A stretch of 64,000 nt of DNA from an uncultured Lachnospiraceae bacterium (GTDB taxonomy: Bacteria; Bacillota; Clostridia; Lachnospirales; Lachnospiraceae). This document shows, piece after piece, positions 33,459-41,297 of this stretch (position 1 is the stretch's first letter; every line of letters starts with the position of its first letter). The DNA is taken from the NCBI GenBank assembly GCA_910577175.1, contig CAJTLU010000002.1, positions 62,001-126,000 on the forward strand, written 5' to 3'. The notes under the pieces are model-generated. The model was not told where the DNA came from and did not search any database. It saw only the letters and a program-made list of their open reading frames with translations. Position numbers and translations under genes: made by a program.

Positions 33459-35195
33459 ATGGCGAAGAAGATGATGCTTGGAAATGAAGCGATTGCCCGT
33501 GGGGCATACGAAGCCGGCGTTAAGGTGTCAGCGGCGTATCCGGGGACACCGAGTACGGAGATTAGTGAAAATCTGGTACAGTATCAGGAGATTTATGCGG
33601 AGTGGTCGCCGAATGAAAAGGTGGCTGCGGAGGTGGCAATCGGAGCTTCTATTTCCGGCGTGCGCGTATTGGTTTCGATGAAGCACGTCGGGGTTAATGT
33701 AGCAAGCGACCCGTTATATACAGTTTCTTATATCGGTGTGAACGGCGGTCTGGTGCTGGTGGCGGCAGACGACCCGGGGGTTTACAGCTCCCAGAATGAG
33801 CAGGATACCCGCTGTGTGGCAAGGGCGGCGCAGGTGCCGGTTTTAGAGCCGTCGGACAGCGAGGAGGCAAAGGAGTTTGTCAAGGCAGCCTTTGAACTGA
33901 GCGAGCAATATGATACGCCGGTTATTGTGCGGACGACCACCCGTCTGGCACATTCGCAGGGGCTGGTGGAGCTTGGCGAGCGCAAGGAAGTGCCGGATAA
34001 GCCGTATGAGAAAAATGTGGCAAAGTATGTGATGATGCCGGGAATGGCAAAGCAGCGCCATATTTATGTAGAGCAGCGGTTAAAGAAGATGGCGGAGGAC
34101 GGCGCGGCATTTTCCATAAACCGCGCGGAGTACCGCGATACCTCCATCGGCTTTATTACGAGCGGCATTCCGTATCAGTATGTAAGAGAGGCGTGTCCGG
34201 AGGCTTCCGTGTTAAAGCTTGGCATGGTGCACCCGCTGCCGCGCAGGCTGATTGAAGAGTTTGCGGCAAAGGTTGATAGGCTTTATATTTTTGAGGAGCT
34301 GGAGCCGGTCATCGAGGAGCAGGTAAGGTCGTGGGGCATTGCCTGCACCGGCAAGGAGATTTTTACCGTGCAGGGCGAATACAGCGCGAATCTGCTGCGC
34401 CGTGCGGTACTGGGAGAAACGGCAGAGGGAAAAGCGCCGGTGCGTGTTCCGGCAAGGCCGCCGATTTTGTGTCCGGGCTGTCCGCACAGAAGCGTTTATT
34501 CCGTGTTAAATAAGCTGAAAATTCATGCGGCAGGCGATATCGGCTGTTATACGCTTGGCGCGCTGGCGCCGCTTAATGTAGTGGATACTACAGTTTGTAT
34601 GGGAGCAAGTATTTCTACTCTTCATGGTATGGAAAAGGCGAAGGGCAGGGAATACATAAAGAACTGGGTAGCTGTCATTGGGGATTCGACGTTTATGCAT
34701 ACGGGAATCAATTCCCTGATTAACATGGTATACAATAAGGGAACCGGAACGGTTATCATTCTGGATAATTCTACGACCGGCATGACAGGGCATCAGGACC
34801 ATGCGGCAACCGGCAAGACCTTAATGGGAGAGGCTACGAAGGCAGTCAATCTTATGCAGCTCTGTAAGGCAGTCGGCGTTGCACATGTGAGGGAGGTCAA
34901 TGCGTTTGATACCGAAGAGTTGGAACGTGTTATCCGGGAGGAGACTGCAAGAGAGGATGTTTCCGTGATTATTACCAAGTCCCCGTGCGTGCTTTTAAAG
35001 GGAAATGTATTTCCGGAGGTATGTGTCACGGACAGCAGTAAATGTAAGAAGTGCGGGCTCTGCCTGCGTCCGGGCTGTCCTGCCCTGACGAAGACGGCGG
35101 ACGGTACGGTTACGATTGACGCAACCATGTGTAACGGCTGCGGGCTCTGCATGCAGCTCTGTAAGTTCGATGCGATTGGGAAAAAGGAAAGATAA
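33459..35195 (+). CDS. iorA: Indolepyruvate:ferredoxin oxidoreductase, alpha subunit
   Basis: Oxidatively decarboxylates aryl pyruvates, made by transamination of Trp, Phe and Tyr, to aryl-acetyl-CoA with ferredoxin as acceptor. The 578 residues contain the pyrimidine-binding half (start to about 200, with AAYPGTPSTEIS), the TPP-pyrophosphate half (CPGCPHRSVYSVL, HAAGDIGCYTLG, VCMGASISTLHG, VAVIGDSTFMHTG) and a C-terminal two-cluster ferredoxin domain (CKKCGLCLRPGCP and CNGCGLCMQLCKF). The start ATG follows GAAAGGATAATGG. The small subunit gene begins 14 bases after its stop. Oxygen-sensitive enzymes of this kind indicate an anaerobe. Confidence 0.95.
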   Translation: MAKKMMLGNEAIARGAYEAGVKVSAAYPGTPSTEISENLVQYQEIYAEWSPNEKVAAEVAIGASISGVRVLVSMKHVGVNVASDPLYTVSYIGVNGGLVLVAADDPGVYSSQNEQDTRCVARAAQVPVLEPSDSEEAKEFVKAAFELSEQYDTPVIVRTTTRLAHSQGLVELGERKEVPDKPYEKNVAKYVMMPGMAKQRHIYVEQRLKKMAEDGAAFSINRAEYRDTSIGFITSGIPYQYVREACPEASVLKLGMVHPLPRRLIEEFAAKVDRLYIFEELEPVIEEQVRSWGIACTGKEIFTVQGEYSANLLRRAVLGETAEGKAPVRVPARPPILCPGCPHRSVYSVLNKLKIHAAGDIGCYTLGALAPLNVVDTTVCMGASISTLHGMEKAKGREYIKNWVAVIGDSTFMHTGINSLINMVYNKGTGTVIILDNSTTGMTGHQDHAATGKTLMGEATKAVNLMQLCKAVGVAHVREVNAFDTEELERVIREETAREDVSVIITKSPCVLLKGNVFPEVCVTDSSKCKKCGLCLRPGCPALTKTADGTVTIDATMCNGCGLCMQLCKFDAIGKKER

Positions 35196-35209
35196 GGAGG
35201 TTTTTTGCT

Positions 35210-35776
35210 ATGACAAAGAATATTATGATTGTCGGCGTCGGAGGTCAGGGAACGCTCCTTACCAGCCGGATTTTAGGAAATATTACCGTAAAGGCGGGGT
35301 ATGATGTGAAGCTTTCCGAGGTGCATGGCATGGCACAACGCGGCGGAAGCGTGGTTACCTTTGTACGTTACGGGGAGCAGGTGGCGGAGCCGATTGTAGA
35401 AGAGGGACAGGCAGATGTCCTGATTGCTTTTGAGCGTCTGGAGGCGCTCCGTTATGCGCATTTTTTAAAGAAGGACGGCGCTATGGTAATCAACGACCGC
35501 AGAATCGACCCGATTACGGTAGTAACAGGAGCGGAGCAGTATCCGGAGAATATCATTGAAACGCTTTCAGCAGAGCACCGGGTGTATACGGTAGATGCGC
35601 AGGAGGAGGCGTTAAAGCTCGGAAATGCTAAGGTGTTTAATGTAATCGTTCTGGGCGTTGCGGCAAGGCATATGGACTTTTCAAAAGAGGACTGGCTCGC
35701 GGCAATCGAAGCGACGGTGCCGCCAAAAACGGCAGAGATAAATAAAAAAGCATTTTTCGCAGGTTACGAACGGTAA
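35210..35776 (+). CDS. iorB: Indolepyruvate:ferredoxin oxidoreductase, beta subunit
   Basis: 188-residue gamma-type domain of the 2-oxoacid:ferredoxin oxidoreductases that completes the enzyme with IorA. It has the N-terminal IMIVGVGGQGTLLTSRILG, SEVHGMAQRGGSV, and DVLIAFERLEALRY. TAAGGAGG stands before the ATG, and the 14-base gap to iorA indicates an operon. A TatD-like amidohydrolase follows after 42 bases and may be cotranscribed. Confidence 0.95.
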   Translation: MTKNIMIVGVGGQGTLLTSRILGNITVKAGYDVKLSEVHGMAQRGGSVVTFVRYGEQVAEPIVEEGQADVLIAFERLEALRYAHFLKKDGAMVINDRRIDPITVVTGAEQYPENIIETLSAEHRVYTVDAQEEALKLGNAKVFNVIVLGVAARHMDFSKEDWLAAIEATVPPKTAEINKKAFFAGYER

Positions 35777-35818
35777 TTCCGGGGAGACTGTAAAGTAAAA
35801 ACGGAGGAAGCAAAAGAT

Positions 35819-36673
35819 TTGGAGCGTAAGGTAATCGATTTTCATACGCATGCATTTCCGGATAAAATTGCAGAAAAAACAATACAGATGTTGTCACAGA
35901 AGGCAGGGATTCCTGCGCATTCCGACGGGAGTGTGCAGGGGCTTTGTGGCGTACTGCAGGCGGCAGGGATATCCCTCGGGGTGGTGCTTCCGGTACTGAC
36001 AAGGCCGGAGCAGTTTGCCTCTGTGACAAGGTTTGCTCTGGAACTCAATCAGAAGGCAGCTTTGGAAAGCGTAAACGGCGGTGGTACAAGGCTGCTTTCG
36101 TTTGGCGGGATTCATCCGGACACGGCGGACTATAAAGGAGAGCTGAAGGAGCTTTCGGACTCCGGATTTCTTGGAATCAAGCTGCATCCGGACTATCAGG
36201 GCGTATTTTTTGACGATGTCCGGTATCTGCGGATTATTGAATATGCCGCGCAGCTCGGGCTGATTGTGATTACGCATGCCGGGATTGACATCGGATTTCC
36301 GGAGCCGGTGCATTGTACGCCGGAACGCGCCCTGCGCGTACTGCGGGAGATTAAGCCGGACAAGCTTGTGCTTGCCCACTGCGGCGGTTTCGGGCTTTGG
36401 GAAGAAGTGCTTGAAACCTTAGCCGGGGAGTCTGTGTATCTGGATACTGCGTATTCGATGGGACACATTCCGCAGGAGCTTTTCCTTAAGCTTTGCCGGA
36501 CGCACGGAACGGAAAAACTGCTGTTTGCGACCGACTGCCCGTGGGGGAATCCGGCAAGAGACCTGGAGACATTCCTTTCGATGCCGCTTGAGAAGGAGGA
36601 GCAGGATTTGATTTTGTATCAGAATGCGGAACGGCTGCTTGGAATGAATGCTCTAAGGCGGAAAAAATGTTGA
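35819..36673 (+). CDS. Amidohydrolase-2 / TatD-like metal hydrolase
   Basis: 284-residue TIM-barrel hydrolase. The metal ligands appear as HxH in VIDFHTHAFPD, His in IKLHPDYQG, IVITHAGIDIGFP and LAHCGGFG, and the Asp in LFATDCPWGNP. This is the pattern of amidohydrolase-2 enzymes, which include decarboxylases and lactonases, so the reaction is open. The start is TTG at 35819, with GGAGG 10 bases upstream; there is no better ATG. It follows iorAB closely, so a role in aromatic amino acid breakdown is possible but not shown. A consensus promoter for the peptide locus overlaps its last codons. Confidence 0.82.
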   Translation: MERKVIDFHTHAFPDKIAEKTIQMLSQKAGIPAHSDGSVQGLCGVLQAAGISLGVVLPVLTRPEQFASVTRFALELNQKAALESVNGGGTRLLSFGGIHPDTADYKGELKELSDSGFLGIKLHPDYQGVFFDDVRYLRIIEYAAQLGLIVITHAGIDIGFPEPVHCTPERALRVLREIKPDKLVLAHCGGFGLWEEVLETLAGESVYLDTAYSMGHIPQELFLKLCRTHGTEKLLFATDCPWGNPARDLETFLSMPLEKEEQDLILYQNAERLLGMNALRRKKC

Positions 36674-36698
36674 CAACTGATTTGACTAAATGTATAAT
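36670..36698 (+). promoter_or_regulatory. Consensus promoter of the double-glycine peptide locus
   Basis: TTGACA (36670-36675), exactly 17 bases, TATAAT (36693-36698): both boxes perfect. It overlaps the stop codon of the amidohydrolase. About 180 bases of A+T-rich leader without a supported gene separate it from the first peptide. Confidence 0.8.
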
Positions 36699-36882
36699 TA
36701 TTGTGACATATACCAATTTTTGGAAAAACAGGGTTAAACTAATTCGTAATTTTGAAATAGAATATTTGTTTTGGAATGACTTGTTTTTCGCGACGATGGA
36801 TAATCATAATTGTTTTATTTGTGACTATTCAAAAATATGTGGATATATGTCATAGGAAAAAAATAAAAAAGAGGAGGTTGTT

Positions 36883-37053
36883 ATGAGAAAGGTATCAAAA
36901 CCCGAAAAACACGCGGTTACTGGTGGATGGACATATAGCCAAACATGCAGTAAGTGTGGCTATACTTATAGTCAGAGTTATTATGAACTTTTCAGCTATA
37001 TTTGTGCAGTGCTTAATGTAGATAAAGCATATTCATCGCATTATTGCAAATAG
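36883..37053 (+). CDS. Double-glycine-leader peptide A (bacteriocin-like precursor)
   Basis: 56-residue precursor with a perfect GAGGAGG site. The first 15 residues, MRKVSKPEKHAVTGG, form a short leader ending in Gly-Gly, the cleavage site of C39 peptidases. The predicted core starts WTYSQTCSKCGYTYSQSYYE and ends SSHYCK, with a CxxC pair and a later His-x-Cys that could bind metal or form disulfides. It is a paralogue of the next peptide: both share the pattern M-KVS--EK, GGWTY, CS-C and YYEL. A C39 peptidase lies downstream. Antimicrobial activity is inferred from this context only. Confidence 0.75.
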   Translation: MRKVSKPEKHAVTGGWTYSQTCSKCGYTYSQSYYELFSYICAVLNVDKAYSSHYCK

Positions 37054-37115
37054 TAAATTATAGCTGAAATAAGAATGTAACAAACAATATTGAGAGAATT
37101 CAACAGGAGATTAGT

Positions 37116-37307
37116 ATGAATAAAGTATCAGAAAATGAAAAGAAACAGATAAGTGGTGGATGGACATATACTGTTAAGTGTTCCCAGTGTAATTGGACAA
37201 TGTCGAAGAATTATTACGAGTTGATTGGTTTGGCAATTGCCATTGGTACACTGAACCAGTATAAGACAAATCATGAATCGGCACATGGATGGGCAGAACT
37301 TTACTAA
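37116..37307 (+). CDS. Double-glycine-leader peptide B (bacteriocin-like precursor)
   Basis: 63-residue paralogue of peptide A with its own site (CAGGAG). Leader MNKVSENEKKQISGG, then a core beginning WTYTVKCSQCNWTMSKNYYE. A hydrophobic helix LIGLAIAIG follows, and the end contains NHESAHGW, giving C-x2-C and H-x3-H pairs. The paired cores of similar design suggest a two-peptide bacteriocin or two related signals. It is 62 bases downstream of peptide A. Both genes are A+T-rich compared with the flanking amidohydrolase and symporter genes. Confidence 0.75.
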   Translation: MNKVSENEKKQISGGWTYTVKCSQCNWTMSKNYYELIGLAIAIGTLNQYKTNHESAHGWAELY

Positions 37308-37412
37308 TAGTTACATAGTTTTCAATTGGTACTATGAAACATAGTATTTTGCAAGAGGCAGATGAATCGTCTGCCTCTTGCATAGATGGTTTTTGAAAGG
37401 AGCCTGTAAAGA

Positions 37413-38050
37413 ATGAAAAAAAGTAGTTTTTTTTTTGGATTATCAGTGGAGCAGTGCTTTTCTGGTATTTGTTTATTGCATATCTGCCTCAAAAGGAAAT
37501 CTGCGCGGGAATCGATGATGTAGTTTATGTTGCTTCCGCTTCTGAATTGAATAAATACGAGAAAAAATGGGTCGAAGTTGAATATGAATTCGGGCATACT
37601 GCAATGAGAATGGTAGGATACACTTTTTTACCGAATCATTCTTTTGGATATTTTAAGGCGGTGGGGAAAAATGAATTTTTCTGTGCCGCAACAAGAGAAT
37701 TAATAGAATACGAATTACAAGATATGAATTTTGAAATGATTTGTTCCAAAGCTCAACCAAGAAGCGATGGAAAAACTTATCATTTGGTAGGATTTGTAAG
37801 AAAAATCACGAGTGATGAAAAAAACACATTGAAAGAGGGCTATAATAACAGTATTGGGGATTATAAGATGAAAAACACTATAGAAAACACCAATATGGAA
37901 TATGTAATAGAAGTTTTGCATCCAGAAGCTGAATTGGAACGCTTAGCTGATCGTAGAGCTTGGAGTATTGGCTTGGGGTGTCTGTGGATTGTAATGACAT
38001 TTTTGTTGGTTCTCGAAATTCGTAATGGTATTAAGAAAAAAAGAATCTGA
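37413..38050 (+). pseudogene. Membrane protein of the peptide locus, frame broken at a poly-T tract
   Basis: From ATG 37413 (after GAAAGGAG) the product starts MKKSSFFF, then a run of ten T (37427-37436) puts it out of frame. One extra T would continue as WIISGAVLFWYLFIAYLPQ and join the long frame that runs to 38050. The full product would be about 212 residues, with one N-terminal membrane helix, an extracytoplasmic domain (about 25-175) and one C-terminal helix (IGLGCLWIVMTFLLVLEI) ending in a basic tail. The frame may be restored by slippage or tract-length change, or the gene may be dead. No family is recognised; an immunity or export-accessory role is possible from its place. Confidence 0.65.
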
Positions 38051-38135
38051 CACCTCGATGGTTGATTAGCCCACGGTTGATAGGAATATTTGAATACTTG
38101 ATAAATGGTCTACGGAAAAGCAGGCTTATTTTTTG

Positions 38136-38609
38136 ATGAAAGGCAAACACAGAGAAATGAACTATATTGGTCAGCATGATATTAGCGATTGTGGTCCTGC
38201 TTGTTTGGCTATGATTTCTAATTACTATGGATTAAAATATCCGCTTCAAAGATTTAGGGAACTGACTCGAACAGGAAAAAATGGAACAAGCCTTCAAGGA
38301 ATCATAGACGGGGCTCAAAATTTAGGTTTTGATGCAGAAGCACTCTCGGGAACTTATGACGAATTGATTGAGGCAATTCAAAGTCATGAAGTAAAGCTCC
38401 CTTGTATTGCACATTACACAAAAGGACATTTTGTGATTATATCTAAAATCAAGAAAAACAGTTTAGTTATAATGAATCCAGAATCTGGAAAACACAAAAT
38501 TTCAGTTGAGAAATTTATTGATTTGTGGTCGGGGTATATTATAACTATTTATCCTGGAACTAATTTCAAAAAAGAGTCATGTTCGATTTCAACTCTAAAA
38601 AAAAATTGA
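38136..38609 (+). CDS. C39 peptidase domain protein with altered catalytic triad
   Basis: Leader-peptidase domain of the bacteriocin exporter type, about 157 residues. The Gln and catalytic Cys are in YIGQHDISDCGPACLAMI and the His in HYTKGHFVII. The third residue, expected as Asp 16 residues after the His, is Asn in LVIMNPESG. In full-length exporters this domain is fused to membrane and ATPase domains. Here the frame stops at TGA (38607-38609), right after a run of nine A (38597-38605); removing one A would lead into the next frame. The product may be a stand-alone peptidase, or the start of a broken exporter. ATG 38157 is an alternative start. Confidence 0.75.
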   Translation: MKGKHREMNYIGQHDISDCGPACLAMISNYYGLKYPLQRFRELTRTGKNGTSLQGIIDGAQNLGFDAEALSGTYDELIEAIQSHEVKLPCIAHYTKGHFVIISKIKKNSLVIMNPESGKHKISVEKFIDLWSGYIITIYPGTNFKKESCSISTLKKN

Positions 38610-38610
38610 T

Positions 38611-39279
38611 TTGCTTTTAAAACCGATGAGAAAGAAAATGATTGCAATATTCACACTTTCTTTTAGCTTATATTTCTTTGGTATCATTTCGACCTTAACC
38701 TTTGAAGCAATTATTGATGAATTTTCACTTGCAAACAATATTTCTACAAATGAACAAAAAGAATGCAGCGATGCGAATTGCATAGACGAATCTTCCGAAC
38801 GCCATCATCAGTATAGCGAAAGCCATATTGTAAGAGTCATATCCTATGTTGTTGATAGGTGTTACTCATCTACTGGCTCTTTGGGATTGTTCTTTTTTCT
38901 TCTTTCATTGATGCATATAGTCAATGGCTTTATCATCGTATTGTGTACAATCATGATTGAGTGGGAAATATCCCAAAAGGAATATGCAATACTAAAGTCG
39001 GTAGGTGCAACTACAAGAAAAGTGCGATATGTTATTATGGCAGAAAAGGCAATAATCTGCCTTGCTTCCTGTGTATTCGGTGTTGCTTTGGGAATTATCA
39101 TCGAAAGAGTGTTGATGATGGCACTCATGAAAGGAACTAGTATGCCTTTGGATTTACCTGTTACAGAGACTCTCTTGGCGGTTACCGCAATGCTTGGCGT
39201 AACTGCTTTTTCGACAGTAATTCAGTCGGGAAGTCTTAAAAAAATGAATCTTTCTGAAGTTATGAATAAATCGATATAA
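38611..39279 (+). CDS. Chimeric membrane fragment: exporter first helix joined to FtsX-like permease end
   Basis: Open frame of about 222 residues that continues the C39 protein after a one-base shift. Its first 35 residues, with KKMIAIFTLSFSLYFFGIIS, look like the first membrane helix after a C39 domain. From about residue 85 the sequence resembles instead the C-terminal half of FtsX/MacB-type permeases: a helix, then EWEISQKEYAILKSVGATTR, two more helices and a final SLKKMNLSEVMNKS. The ATPase domain of the exporter and the N-terminal part of the permease are absent, which suggests a deletion that fused two transporter genes. Whether it is made and active is unknown; there is no ribosome site of its own. 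Confidence 0.55.
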   Translation: MLLKPMRKKMIAIFTLSFSLYFFGIISTLTFEAIIDEFSLANNISTNEQKECSDANCIDESSERHHQYSESHIVRVISYVVDRCYSSTGSLGLFFFLLSLMHIVNGFIIVLCTIMIEWEISQKEYAILKSVGATTRKVRYVIMAEKAIICLASCVFGVALGIIIERVLMMALMKGTSMPLDLPVTETLLAVTAMLGVTAFSTVIQSGSLKKMNLSEVMNKSI

Positions 39280-39577
39280 GGAAAGCGGTATGCAAGAGAG
39301 GCAAATGTCCTGCGTGGTTTTACCAAATATCAACGGTACAGCCACGTTCCAATGTGTGGCGGTACAAGTTGGATAACCGGATGCACAGTACCACGGGATA
39401 CAATATTTCTGATAATATCAGCCTCCTCTCTCAGTAGGTTTGTACCACACTTTGGGACATTTTCATTTGTGGTCTGCTGAGACATTATCATAAATGGCTT
39501 ATACAATGCGGAACGGCTGCTGGCAGACATTTCTTTACTGTAAAAGGGGAGAAGTTCTGTGCTTTTTGCAAAATTAC
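39280..39577. other. Non-coding stretch after the peptide locus
   Basis: An open frame of 115 codons exists on the minus strand (39330-39677), but it has no ribosome site, no recognisable motif and runs through a consensus plus-strand promoter. I see no supported gene here. Confidence 0.5.
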
Positions 39578-39606
39578 TTGACAGGCTTGTTCCGGACAGG
39601 TATAAT
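39578..39606 (+). promoter_or_regulatory. Consensus promoter of the 39738 symporter
   Basis: TTGACA (39578-39583), 17 bases, TATAAT (39601-39606). A leader of about 130 bases follows and contains two TTTAAAGC copies about 15 bases apart. Confidence 0.8.
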
Positions 39607-39737
39607 TTATTTAATGACTTTATTGCTTTAAAGCGCAACGGTTTAAAGCAAAAGAAAGTTAAATCAAAATAAAACAAATGGCGGAGAGGAGAACCGGGGG
39701 AGAAACAAAAGCTTTCGCCAGAAGAAGGAGAGGAATT

Positions 39738-41207
39738 ATGTTAGTAAAAGTAATCTTATTGCTTGTCTTTTTTGGTACGATGATTGGGGTCGGAATTTAC
39801 TCCAGACGTCATGCAACAAATGTAAACGGATTTGTGCTTGGCGGCAGAAGCGTGGGGCCTTGGCTGACTGCGTTTGCTTACGGTACCTCCTATTTCTCGG
39901 CAGTTGTATTTGTAGGCTATGCGGGGCAGTTCGGCTGGAAATACGGCTTGTCCGCTACCTGGATTGGAATCGGGAATGCGCTTATTGGCTCCCTGCTTGC
40001 CTGGGTGGTGCTCGGAAGACGTACGCGCATTATGAGTAAGCATCTGTCGGCAACAACAATGCCGGACTTTTTCGGGAAGCGTTACAAAAGCAACAGCATC
40101 CGGATTGCAGCGTCCGTAATTTCTTTTATCTTCCTGATTCCGTATACGGCATCGGTCTACAACGGGCTGTCCCGTTTGTTCGGGATGGCGTTTGATATTC
40201 CTTATACCGTTTGTGTTATTGTAATGGCAGTCCTGACAGGCGCTTATGTAATTCTGGGCGGCTATATGGCGACGGCAATCAATGATTTTATCCAGGGTAT
40301 TATTATGCTGTTTGGTATTGTTGCGGTAATTGCCGCGGTGTTGAACGGACAGGGCGGCTTTCTTGAGGCGGTGAAGAAGCTGGCGGAGTTTGAAAGCGAC
40401 GTGGCGGTTACAGCCGGACAAAAGGGCGCGTTTGCCTCCTTTTTCGGACCGGACCCGCTCAATCTTCTCGGTGTGGTTGTGCTGACGTCTCTCGGGACAT
40501 GGGGGCTGCCGCAGATGGTACATAAGTTTTATGCAATCAAGGATGAAAAGTCGGTTCGTACCGGTACGCTGATTTCTACGCTGTTTGCGGTAGTCGTTTC
40601 CTGCGGCTGCTATTTTCTTGGCGGCTTTGGGCGTCTGTTTGACTCAAAGGAAATATACGCCGGAAGCGGCAGTATTATTTATGATGCGATTATTCCGACG
40701 ATGCTCTCTAAGCTTCCGGATATCCTGCTTGGCGTTGTTATTGTACTGGTGCTTTCGGCGTCGATGTCTACGCTTTCTTCATTGGTGCTGACATCCAGTT
40801 CCACACTGACATTGGATGTCATTAAAGGAACCTTTGCAAAGAAAATGGGAGAGAAAAAGCAGCTCGTCTGTATGCGGCTTCTGCTGGTGTTCTTTATTGT
40901 AATTTCTGTTGTGATTGCATTGGACCCGCCGACCTTTATTGCGCAGCTGATGGGAATTTCCTGGGGTGCCCTGGCAGGAGCTTTTCTGGCGCCGTTTTTG
41001 TACGGTCTGTACTGGAAGGGCGTGACGAAGGCGGCGGTCTGGGCAAGCTTTCTGACAGGTGTTGGTATTACTGTGGCCAATATGTTTGTTTCCTTTATTA
41101 AATCTCCAATTAACGCAGGAGCCGCTGCCATGATTGCAGGACTTATCGTAGTGCCTGTAGTCAGTCTGCTTACGCCGCGGATGAAAAAAAATGCAAGTAA
41201 ATTGTAG
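39738..41207 (+). CDS. Sodium:solute symporter (SSS family)
   Basis: 489-residue inner-membrane transporter with about 13 helices. It begins MLVKVILLLVFFGTMIGVGI and shows NVNGFVLGGRSVGPWLTAFA, SLGTWGLPQMVHKFYAI and the sodium-site region SASMSTLSSLVLTSSSTL of the family. The solute is not known. The start ATG 39738 has GAAGGAGAGG; the frame extends 20 codons upstream but without a site. It has its own consensus promoter. The amidase gene downstream starts about 90 bases after its stop. Confidence 0.9.
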   Translation: MLVKVILLLVFFGTMIGVGIYSRRHATNVNGFVLGGRSVGPWLTAFAYGTSYFSAVVFVGYAGQFGWKYGLSATWIGIGNALIGSLLAWVVLGRRTRIMSKHLSATTMPDFFGKRYKSNSIRIAASVISFIFLIPYTASVYNGLSRLFGMAFDIPYTVCVIVMAVLTGAYVILGGYMATAINDFIQGIIMLFGIVAVIAAVLNGQGGFLEAVKKLAEFESDVAVTAGQKGAFASFFGPDPLNLLGVVVLTSLGTWGLPQMVHKFYAIKDEKSVRTGTLISTLFAVVVSCGCYFLGGFGRLFDSKEIYAGSGSIIYDAIIPTMLSKLPDILLGVVIVLVLSASMSTLSSLVLTSSSTLTLDVIKGTFAKKMGEKKQLVCMRLLLVFFIVISVVIALDPPTFIAQLMGISWGALAGAFLAPFLYGLYWKGVTKAAVWASFLTGVGITVANMFVSFIKSPINAGAAAMIAGLIVVPVVSLLTPRMKKNASKL

Positions 41208-41297
41208 GGAAATGTCAAAACAGGTTGCAAAACAATGCCGGAAGAGGTAAACTAGAGAGGAGGAAATTTGAGAAAGGACCCGGAGTAAAAACTCGGC

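Noticed and set aside
36667..36855. 62-codon frame before peptide A
   Set aside because: Its start overlaps the -35 box of the consensus promoter, and it has no ribosome site; treated as leader sequence.
39330..39677. 115-codon minus-strand frame after the peptide locus
   Set aside because: No ribosome site or motif, and it runs through a consensus promoter for the plus-strand symporter.
39607..39737. Possible riboswitch or T-box in the symporter leader
   Set aside because: Repeated TTTAAAGC and a GGCG/CGCC pairing are present, but no conserved riboswitch or T-box core could be found.
39756..40523. 255-codon minus-strand frame inside the symporter gene
   Set aside because: His/Arg-rich shadow of a membrane-protein gene; no start signals.
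41257..41287. Seven-codon frame with an excellent ribosome site before the amidase
   Set aside because: Too short to claim as a gene; noted only as a possible leader or as the cause of the unclear amidase start.
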